DNA of 64,000 nucleotides from Serratia fonticola (GTDB lineage Bacteria; Pseudomonadota; Gammaproteobacteria; Enterobacterales; Enterobacteriaceae): positions 806,001-870,000 of the forward strand of contig NZ_CP011254.1 in NCBI RefSeq assembly GCF_001006005.1, written 5' to 3'. The translations under genes and the position numbers were made by a program. The notes beneath the pieces are model-generated. The model made no database searches and was not told the origin of the DNA. It saw only the letters and a list, made by a program, of their open reading frames with translations. Positions 57,355-64,000 of the stretch are shown here, one piece after another. Each line of letters starts with the position of its first letter. Positions within the stretch are counted from its first letter, which is position 1.

Positions 57355-58860
57355 TTAGCGCTCACGCATCGCTTCGCTAGTGTACTGCCTGAGCGGGCTG
57401 AGGAAGTAGTCGATGACTCTGCGCTGCCGTGTTTTTATTTCGGCAGTGACTTCCATACCCGGCGTCAAGTTCACCCTGACACCATCAATAAGGATAAAGC
57501 TTTGCTTCATCAGGATAGTGGCAGGAAACAGTAGGCCGCGTTTTTCGTCCTGCACGGCATCATGTGACACGGTCGTGACAACACCTTCAAGATAGCCATA
57601 ACGCGTGTAGGGAAATGAAGCAATTTTGATTGCAGCGACCTGTCCCTTTTTAATAAAGCCAATATCCAGATTGCCGATCATCACTTCCACTTCGACCTCT
57701 TCATTATCGGGGACAACCGCTAAGAGCGGTTGTGCTTCAGTGACCACGCCTCCTACACTGTGAATAGCCAACTGCTGGACCGTGCCGCTGACGGGGGACG
57801 TCAGCCTCAGAATATCTTTGCGCTTTTGGTTTTTGGCAATCTCCTGCTCGTATTGGGCGGTACTATCTCGCGCCTGGTTAAGTTTCTCGGTGGCATTATT
57901 GATAAACTGCGCCTCTATACTGCTCAGTTCTTGTTTTTGCACCTCAATGGCGCTGGATAATTCTTGCAGCCGGTTACGTTGAATGAAGAGATCGTTCTGT
58001 AATGACACTTTCTCCTGTTCCTGCGCTAACCATTCATGTTTAGAGGCAAACTTCTTGTCGTAAAGCCTGCGATAATCTGCAGTTTTCGCCTCCGCCAGAG
58101 CCAGCATACTAGTCGCTTTGGTTATCTGACTTTTCAAGGTCCCTATTTCATCACTTTTTTGTTGAATGAGCAGTTTCTGCTTATCGACCTGCGAAATAAA
58201 CGCCTGATATTGCGAGATCAACAAAGCCTGCTCTGTCTGTTTTTGCGTTGCAGGAATATCGGACGGGGCATTGATAATGGGTCCTTCATCTCTCAACTGT
58301 TGCTGGGAGGAGGCTAACAAACGGGGGATGTGATTGTTCCCCGTTTTCCTCGGTGTGCTCTCTGATTTCAACTTCCGCCGTACGGCACTGAGTAATGCAG
58401 TGTATCTGGCCAGTGACATCCGTGCGGTATTTAGCGCCTCCTGTATTCTTTGCAACTCTGCACTGGCGGTGGTGGCGTCCAGTTCAACCAGCACCTGGCC
58501 CTGCTTGACGTGTTGGCCGTCCCTGGCGTGAATAGCTTTAACAATAGAGGGTTCGAGGGGTTGGATAATGCGCGTGCGGCCAGAGGTGATAGTTTTACCA
58601 CTGGCTACGGCCACCACGTCCATATGGCCAACGACGGACCAGGCTAACGCGATGAAGACAAACAGCATGATGGCGCGCATGCTCCAACGTGGCAAAGGGG
58701 AGACAGGTGTTTCAATCAGCTCAAGATGCGCAGGCCGGAAAGCAAGCTCGTCTGCGGTACGAGCAGGAGGATCCAATTGCAGGCGGACTTTCCAAACCTC
58801 GCGGAAGGTCTGTTTATAGCGCTGAATAAAATGACGTAAACCCTCAAGCAAAAGTTTCAT
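57355..58860 (-). CDS. Type I secretion membrane-fusion protein (HlyD family)
   Basis: A 501-aa HlyD-type adaptor: cytoplasmic N-terminus, TM helix (about residues 63-82, MRAIMLFVFIALAWSVVGHM), lipoyl-like strands (GQHVKQGQVLVELDATTASA), a long coiled-coil hairpin (about 125-345), the second lipoyl half (LTSPVSGTVQQLAIHSVGG) and a C-terminal beta domain ending MEVTAEIKTRQRRVIDYFLS. It links the ABC exporter to a TolC-type channel, which is not encoded here. Starts 6 bp after the ABC gene. Confidence 0.95.
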   Translation of the reverse strand: MKLLLEGLRHFIQRYKQTFREVWKVRLQLDPPARTADELAFRPAHLELIETPVSPLPRWSMRAIMLFVFIALAWSVVGHMDVVAVASGKTITSGRTRIIQPLEPSIVKAIHARDGQHVKQGQVLVELDATTASAELQRIQEALNTARMSLARYTALLSAVRRKLKSESTPRKTGNNHIPRLLASSQQQLRDEGPIINAPSDIPATQKQTEQALLISQYQAFISQVDKQKLLIQQKSDEIGTLKSQITKATSMLALAEAKTADYRRLYDKKFASKHEWLAQEQEKVSLQNDLFIQRNRLQELSSAIEVQKQELSSIEAQFINNATEKLNQARDSTAQYEQEIAKNQKRKDILRLTSPVSGTVQQLAIHSVGGVVTEAQPLLAVVPDNEEVEVEVMIGNLDIGFIKKGQVAAIKIASFPYTRYGYLEGVVTTVSHDAVQDEKRGLLFPATILMKQSFILIDGVRVNLTPGMEVTAEIKTRQRRVIDYFLSPLRQYTSEAMRER

Positions 58861-58866
58861 TACCCA

Positions 58867-61023
58867 TCATCCTTGCTGCAAACTGTGCAGATGGGCGTAA
58901 TAGCCCTCTGGCCTTGCTAATAATTCGTCATGCTGACCAATCTCTACAATTTTTCCTTTGTCCATTGCCACAATACGATCGGCATGGCGAACCGTGGAAA
59001 GGCGGTGGGCGATGATAATGACGGTGCGATTCTGGCAGATTGCGTGCATGTTTTGCATGATGGCCCGCTCGGACTCATAGTCGAGTGCACTGGTAGCCTC
59101 GTCAAAAATAAGAATGCGTGGGTCGGTAACCAGCGCCCTGGCGATAGCAATACGCTGGCGTTGTCCACCGGAAAGATTGCCCCCCTGCTCTCCAACCTGG
59201 CTGTCGTAGCCTTCGGGCAGTTCCGTAATAAAATCATGCGCGCCCGCCAGTTTTGCTGCGTTGATGACCCTCTCAAGGGCCATGCCCGGATCGGTCAGCG
59301 CGATGTTGTCGCGAAGCGAGCCGTTGAACAGCAGGTTTTCCTGCAGCACCACGCCAATCTGCCGACGCAGCCAGGCCGGATCGGTCAGGGCGAGATCATA
59401 GCCATCGATGGAAACACGCCCCTGCTCGGGCACATAAAGCCGCTGGACGAGCTTGGTCAGCGTACTCTTACCTGAACCGGAGCGGCCAACAATACCAATA
59501 GTTTCCCCAGACTTGATTTGCAACGTCAGGTTTTTGAGGATAGCCGGGCCATCAAGGTGATAGCGGAAGACGACATCTTCAAAGTGGATATCGCCCTTAA
59601 TGGGCGGGAGTACCATCTTACTGGCGGGAATTTCGGTTTTACTGTTGAGCACATCACCCAGGCGTTCAACGGAGATGCCTACCTGCTGAAAATCTTGCCA
59701 AAGCTGTGCCAGGCGAATGACCGGCGCGGCGACCTGGCCGGCCAGCATGTTAAAGGCGATCAACTGCCCCACCGACAAATACCCACCAATCACCAATTGC
59801 GCACCGCCCCAGAGCGTCGCGACCACGACCAGTTTCTGGATTAGCTGCACGCCGTGTTGACCAATGTTGGCCAGGCGGGTCACTTTGAAACTGGCATTAA
59901 CATAGGCGGCTAGCTGATTATCCCACTTGCGCGCCATATGCGGTTCGACGGCCATGGCTTTGATGGTCCCCATGCCTCCGACCGATTCCACCAAAAAGGA
60001 CTGGTTATCTGCGCTGCGGGCAAATTTCTCGTTGAGTCGGTGGCGCAGTAGCGGCGTAATGCTGGCAGACCAGATGGCGTAGCAAGGCAGGGAAACCAGA
60101 ACAATAAGCGTCAGCCAGCCACTGTAAAACAGCATGACGATAATAAAGATCGCCGAAAAGAGCATATCGAGGATGGTGGTCAGCGCCTGACCAGTCAGGA
60201 AGTTGCGAATGTTTTCCAGCTCGCGCACCCTGGCAACGGTTTCGCCCACCCTTCGAGCCTCAAAATAAGCAATGGGCAAATTCAGCATATGCCTGAAGAG
60301 CTTGGCGCCCAGCTCCACGTCAATTCTACTGGTGGTATGAGAGAACACATAATTACGTAATGCCGAGAGACCGACATCAAACAGGGTGACAATCAATAGG
60401 CCAGCGGCAATCACATTCAGCGTAGTAAAGCTGCGGTTTACCAGCACCTTATCCATCACCACCTGGAAAAAAAGCGGGGTGATTAACGCAAATATCTGCA
60501 GGACCAGGGAAACCGCCAGCACTTCGAGCAGTAACTTGCGGTATTTAACCATGGCGGGAATAAACCAGGTAAAATCGAATTTATTCAGGGCCTGGGCAAT
60601 AGAGGCGCGCGAGGTCATCACCAACAGGCGGCCATCATACCGTGCGGAGAATTCCTCCATGCTCAGCACTTTGGTTTTTTGCGCGACCAGATCCTGGATC
60701 AGAACACGTTCATCTTCTACCTTGCCGACAATAAAGTGCGAACCGTTTTTGGATAACGCCAGCGCGGGCAGGTTAGCCATCGCAATACGTGCCAGAGGCT
60801 GCTTCACTATTCTGGCTTTCACGTTGAGGGACTTGGCACAAAGCAGTAGTGTGGTTTCGTTGAAATAGCCAGCCCCCTCACCGTACTGATGTATCAACTG
60901 GGGAATATCGACAAAAACACCATGAAATTGTGCCAGTAATGCCAACCCCATCAGTCCAGTATCAGGCTGTTCTTTAGGGGGGATCTCATCAGCTTGCCTG
61001 GTGTTATCAGCCTGGCTGTCCAT
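58867..61023 (-). CDS. Type I secretion ABC transporter (HlyB family)
   Basis: A 718-aa exporter from ATG 61023 ([13 protein letters not shown]). The N-terminal C39-like domain ([20 protein letters not shown]) lacks the catalytic Cys, as in HlyB, and serves substrate binding. Six TM helices follow (about 165-430). The ATPase has Walker [11 protein letters not shown], the [15 protein letters not shown] signature and Walker [16 protein letters not shown] at 61062 is a less likely start. Works with the HlyD gene downstream and the RTX-like substrate upstream. Confidence 0.95.
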   Translation of the reverse strand: MDSQADNTRQADEIPPKEQPDTGLMGLALLAQFHGVFVDIPQLIHQYGEGAGYFNETTLLLCAKSLNVKARIVKQPLARIAMANLPALALSKNGSHFIVGKVEDERVLIQDLVAQKTKVLSMEEFSARYDGRLLVMTSRASIAQALNKFDFTWFIPAMVKYRKLLLEVLAVSLVLQIFALITPLFFQVVMDKVLVNRSFTTLNVIAAGLLIVTLFDVGLSALRNYVFSHTTSRIDVELGAKLFRHMLNLPIAYFEARRVGETVARVRELENIRNFLTGQALTTILDMLFSAIFIIVMLFYSGWLTLIVLVSLPCYAIWSASITPLLRHRLNEKFARSADNQSFLVESVGGMGTIKAMAVEPHMARKWDNQLAAYVNASFKVTRLANIGQHGVQLIQKLVVVATLWGGAQLVIGGYLSVGQLIAFNMLAGQVAAPVIRLAQLWQDFQQVGISVERLGDVLNSKTEIPASKMVLPPIKGDIHFEDVVFRYHLDGPAILKNLTLQIKSGETIGIVGRSGSGKSTLTKLVQRLYVPEQGRVSIDGYDLALTDPAWLRRQIGVVLQENLLFNGSLRDNIALTDPGMALERVINAAKLAGAHDFITELPEGYDSQVGEQGGNLSGGQRQRIAIARALVTDPRILIFDEATSALDYESERAIMQNMHAICQNRTVIIIAHRLSTVRHADRIVAMDKGKIVEIGQHDELLARPEGYYAHLHSLQQG

Positions 61024-61104
61024 ATAAATATATCCAAAAATAAACAAAAGAAAACGGCACACAACGTAGTTGTATGCCGGAGTTAAGTCAGGTTTTATGA
61101 TCTG

Positions 61105-62904
61105 TTATGAGACACTGCTGGCAGACAGTATCGGTGCTGACTGAGCGTTATTCTCGGGTAGGAAGCCGATCCCACCCTCCTGAGGGGCGAATGTTGCCAT
61201 GGCCGTCAGCAGGCTGTTCGCCTGGTTGGCCACGGACGACTCCAGACCGAAACTGCTAGCAGGGCGCGGCATGTCATTGGCACTGTATGCAGGCTTGTCT
61301 ATGCTCTCTTTCCAGGTTTTACTCTCTTTGATATTGCCCCAGACGGACTTGTCGGCAAACTCAAAGCGGGTAAAGGTCTGGCGGCTGGAATTGGTGAAAA
61401 AGCCGCGGAAGGTCATCTGGTCACCCTTATCACCCACCGTCACGATCAGATCGTATTTGCTGCGAGTAAAGCCGATCATGTCGTGGGTGATCCCCTTGCC
61501 AAACTGCACGCTGTCCTGCACCCGCCGTGCGTCATCACTGAAGATGGTGTCCTGGCCGTCGCCGAGGTTAAAGCGCAGAGTGTCTTTTTTGCCCTGCCCC
61601 TCGACATAGAGGGTGTCGTTACCCTTTCCACCCTCAATAAGGCCGCTGGCAGCAAGCAGGTTGTCATCGCCATCGGTCCCGCGCTGGTTCCATTGCGCGG
61701 TCTCGCGGATATTGCTCCAGGCGGAGCCGTCGGCAAATTCAAAGCGGGTAAAGGTCTGGCTGTTTTTATCCGCGAAGAAATTACGGAAGGTCATCTGGTC
61801 GCCCTGGTTACCGACTTTAACCAGCAGATCGCCATTTTCGGCGCGGACAAAATCGATCATCTCCTGGGTGATCCCCTTACCGAATTGCACGGTGTCCTGC
61901 ACGCCGCTATATAGCAAGTCACGGCTGTAAATCGTGTCCTGGCCATCGCCCAGATTAAAGCGCAGGGTATCTTTTGAGTTAAGTTCCTGGGCAAAGATGG
62001 TGTCATTGCCCTTGCCCCCCTCAAAGATCCCGCCGCCGCGCAGCACGTCATTGCCGTCGGTACCGCGAATAGCCGGGGTGAAGTCGGTGCTCTTCCAACG
62101 AGCGGTTTCCTGAATATTGCTCCAGGCGGAGCCGTCGGTAAACTCGAAGCGGGTAAAGGTCTGGCTGCTTGTATCCGCAAAGAAGTCGCGGAAGGTCATC
62201 TGGTCGCCGCTATCCCCCACCATCACGACCAGGTTGTCCCCGCTGCGGGCAAAGCCGACCATCTCCTGGGTGATCCCCTTACCGAACTGCACGATGTCCT
62301 GCACGCCGCTATCTATCAAGTCATAACTGTAGATGGTGTCCTGGCCGTCGCCGAGGTTAAAGCGCAGGGTGTCTTTTGAACCCCATTCATCGGCATAGAG
62401 GGTGTCGTTACCCTTTCCGCCCTCAATGATGCCGCTGCCGCGCAGTCTATCATCCGCATCGGTGCCGCGAGTGACCGGGGCAAAGTCGATACTTTTCCAC
62501 TGCTCGGTTGCACGGATATTTCTCCAGACGGAACCGTCGGCAAACTCGAAGCGGGTAAAGGTCTGCCTGTCTCTTTCAGCGAAGAAGCCGCGGAAGGTCA
62601 TCTGATCGCCGTTATCCCCCACCGTCACGATCAGGTCGTCGACGCTGCGGACAAAGCCGACCATCTCCTGGGTGATCCCCTTGCCGAACTGCACGGTGTC
62701 CTGCACCTGATCCCAGTCATCACTGATGATGGTGTCCTGCCCGTCGCCGAGGTTAAAGCGCAGGGTGTCTTCCGACCCGAACTCCTCGGCATAGATAGTG
62801 TCGTTGCCTTTCCCGCCCTCAAAGATACCGCTGCCGCGCAGTACATCATCAGCATCGCTGCCGCTGATAACCGAAGTATCGCTCTCCCTACTTATATTAT
62901 TCAC
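61105..62904 (-). CDS. RTX-like repetitive protein, type I secretion substrate
   Basis: A 599-aa acidic protein without signal peptide, built of four repeats of about 130 residues. Each has GTDADDxLRGSGIxEGGKGNDT-type RTX calcium motifs, then DTLRFNLGDGQDTI, VQFGKGITQEMVGF, GDQMTFRxFFA and QTFTRFEFADGS, the last matching the haemolysin-type calcium-binding-related domain. The C-terminal 60 residues lack repeats and end in small/hydroxyl residues (APILSASSVS), fitting a type I secretion signal. No catalytic domain is visible, so it may be an adhesin or matrix protein. Gene order substrate-HlyB-HlyD supports co-export. Confidence 0.88.
   Translation of the reverse strand: MNNISRESDTSVISGSDADDVLRGSGIFEGGKGNDTIYAEEFGSEDTLRFNLGDGQDTIISDDWDQVQDTVQFGKGITQEMVGFVRSVDDLIVTVGDNGDQMTFRGFFAERDRQTFTRFEFADGSVWRNIRATEQWKSIDFAPVTRGTDADDRLRGSGIIEGGKGNDTLYADEWGSKDTLRFNLGDGQDTIYSYDLIDSGVQDIVQFGKGITQEMVGFARSGDNLVVMVGDSGDQMTFRDFFADTSSQTFTRFEFTDGSAWSNIQETARWKSTDFTPAIRGTDGNDVLRGGGIFEGGKGNDTIFAQELNSKDTLRFNLGDGQDTIYSRDLLYSGVQDTVQFGKGITQEMIDFVRAENGDLLVKVGNQGDQMTFRNFFADKNSQTFTRFEFADGSAWSNIRETAQWNQRGTDGDDNLLAASGLIEGGKGNDTLYVEGQGKKDTLRFNLGDGQDTIFSDDARRVQDSVQFGKGITHDMIGFTRSKYDLIVTVGDKGDQMTFRGFFTNSSRQTFTRFEFADKSVWGNIKESKTWKESIDKPAYSANDMPRPASSFGLESSVANQANSLLTAMATFAPQEGGIGFLPENNAQSAPILSASSVS
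61330..62890 (-). repeat. Four tandem repeats within the RTX gene
   Basis: The about 400-bp coding unit recurs four times, with near-identical DNA blocks around GGTGATCCCCTTGCC-like (GKGITQEM) and AAGGTCATCTGGTC-like (DQMTF) stretches. The high DNA identity between units allows recombination to change repeat number. Confidence 0.8.
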
Positions 62905-63595
62905 AGCATCATTCTCCTTGTGGCTTACTGTATTAATAGATGTTGAAAATGCTAATCACATCTCGCCACTAGCATGATAATTTCCTCCGCGCATATCGTG
63001 ATATATATAACCATGAATACTGGATGTATATTTTTATATGCTGCACTATGTTTTTTAATAGCTTTTTGCTCTGAGCGATCGGAAGGTGTGAGGAGATGAA
63101 AGCCAGCGGTGTCGCGCTGAGGGGCTGGTCACTCCGGACACAAGGTTAAGAGCATTCCCCCCAAGGATGGCGATCGCGTGAGTTTCACCACAACTCATCG
63201 TCCCATCTACACCAACAACCTCCTTTTTCGAGTGTTTCGATGGCGAAGGTTATATTTATTCCTGGCCCCTACTTCTAATTCAGCCCAGAAACATTAGCAT
63301 AAAAATCTATATATTAAGATAATTTAGAATAAAAACATATATAGCCCATATTTTAAGTTATATGCAGCAAAGTAGTAGCCATGGTAATTACCTTAGTCAT
63401 CGCCAAGTGGTGATCGGATAAATGAGTTTTTATTTTTTCCAATCATCTCATACACAGGCAGTTGCAATGCTAAACACCTAGGGAGAAATAACAGCATCGC
63501 TTCTTTGTTTGTCATCTCTGTAGACAACCAGCGGTATATTTTTTTGTTCTGCCATGGCAGAATTAAAGTGATCATAAAAAATCGATAAAACAACA
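62905..63595. other. Intergenic region between divergent RTX and secreted protein genes
   Basis: 691 bp without a credible gene. AT-rich DNA at 62940-63060 and 63270-63370 should contain the minus-strand promoter of the RTX operon and a plus-strand promoter for the gene at 63596. A GC-richer patch (63080-63200) has only very short frames. The two longest minus-strand frames (63393-63732) overlap the start of the secreted protein gene and look like shadows. Confidence 0.4.
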
Positions 63596-64000
63596 ATGTA
63601 CAATATACACTTGAAGACCAGTAATATCCTGAAAACTTTCTTACTGGTAATATTAACCATAATAAGCCAGACTGTATCATTGTCTTCTAATACCTTCCAA
63701 GTTAACATCACAGCGCAACCCGACCGGGCCAATGGTCTGTTTACTGGTCAGATCGTCGCAGCCAACGAAGATGATCCCTCACCCCACCCTTGCTATAAAA
63801 ACATTAATTGTTATTTCGCCGGATTCGTTGCTAAAAAATTCTGGCAAGGAAATGGAAGATGGGGATATGTAAGCTTGGATACGGATAATGCTTGGCGTCG
63901 GAGAGCTATTGCATCCGGAGTTCCTACCATGGGAGAAGTAGCCCGCCGGCTAAGAGAGCAGGGCTTACTTTTTATTAAACTCACTGACTTTCTCCCGTCA
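63596..64000 (+). CDS. Secreted protein, N-terminal part (cut by window edge)
   Basis: From ATG 63596 the frame is open for 135 codons to the window end. A signal peptide is evident (basic MYNIHLKTSNILKTF, hydrophobic LLVILTIISQTVSLSS), followed by NTFQVNITAQPDRANGLFTG, a Cys pair (HPCYKNINCYFAG) and WRRRAIASGVPTMGEVARRL. No Shine-Dalgarno is clear. The mature start resembles fimbrial tip or secreted adhesin domains but I do not recognise the family. Divergent from the RTX operon. Confidence 0.7.
   Translation, partial: MYNIHLKTSNILKTFLLVILTIISQTVSLSSNTFQVNITAQPDRANGLFTGQIVAANEDDPSPHPCYKNINCYFAGFVAKKFWQGNGRWGYVSLDTDNAWRRRAIASGVPTMGEVARRLREQGLLFIKLTDFLPS

Noticed and set aside
63093..63150. 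Short plus-strand ORF starting MKASGV
   Set aside because: Only about 17 codons, Shine-Dalgarno directly abutting the ATG, no coupling to another gene.
63393..63732. Two overlapping minus-strand frames
   Set aside because: They compete with the plus-strand frame at 63596 that has a clear signal peptide and stays open to the window end; no ribosome binding site supports them.
1..64000. CRISPR arrays, rRNA genes and complete insertion sequences
   Set aside because: No regularly spaced direct repeats, no rRNA-like stretches, and no transposase genes were found; the only tRNA sequence is the attR fragment.

Overview
The window looks like an Enterobacterales chromosome (Serratia/Yersinia/Rahnella-like; species not determinable). 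Evidence: a tRNA-Phe 3' fragment almost identical to the E. coli gene, pi-class chaperone-usher fimbriae, a PapI-like regulator, and dense 4-nt start/stop overlaps typical of the order.

1-35,723 is most of an integrative and conjugative element (ICE) of the SPI-7/PAPI-1/ICEclc type, transcribed almost entirely on the minus strand. From the right end inward come a 50-bp tRNA-Phe copy (attR), then ParA, DnaB, ParB, DUF2786 and DUF2857 proteins, a STY4528-type replication protein, the PFL_4669 family, TopB and the DUF3577/STY4534 protein. Next are the type G mating-pair genes (PilL, TIGR03759, transglycosylase, TIGR03765, TraD, TIGR03747, RAQPRD, TIGR03758, 03745, 03750, 03746, 03749, 03752, 03751, the VirB4/TraC ATPase, TIGR03757, 03756, 03755, and TraG running off the left edge). 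The integrase and the intact tRNA should lie left of the window. Cargo interrupts the core in three places: a GTPase plus 2-TM protein pair with an AbiV gene (4.2-6.5 kb), a right-handed beta-helix protein (15-16.6 kb), and a small unknown gene (24.5 kb). A shared 12-bp box precedes three transfer operons. Palindromic iterons lie inside the replication gene.

35,760-45,300 is an Mrp/Pap-like fimbrial operon on the minus strand: major pilin, minor pilin, usher, chaperone, four minor pilins, then a 337-aa reverse transcriptase, then a MrpH-like tip adhesin. The RT start overlaps the preceding pilin stop and the adhesin follows 36 bp after it. The adhesin has a strikingly even use of synonymous codons, unlike its neighbours, and is followed by about 760 bp without a gene that include a C8/G8 tract. 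I consider this RT-adhesin unit the best candidate for an undescribed system, perhaps one that diversifies the fimbrial tip. I found no classical DGR template/variable repeat pair by eye.

45,300-50,300: a 443-bp divergent control region with five GATC sites separates the pilin from a PapI-like gene. That gene leads a tightly overlapping operon encoding a PglL-type O-oligosaccharyltransferase, a LuxR-type regulator, a 15-codon leader peptide, a lipoprotein and an FKBP-type prolyl isomerase. This suggests switched, possibly glycosylated fimbriae. 50,970-56,480 is a second fimbrial operon (pilin, chaperone, usher, two-domain tip protein, ribbon-helix-helix regulator).

56,500-57,260 holds remnants of small genes. 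57,355-62,904 is a type I secretion locus (HlyD, HlyB and a 599-aa repetitive RTX-like substrate). A secreted protein gene begins at 63,596 and runs off the right edge.
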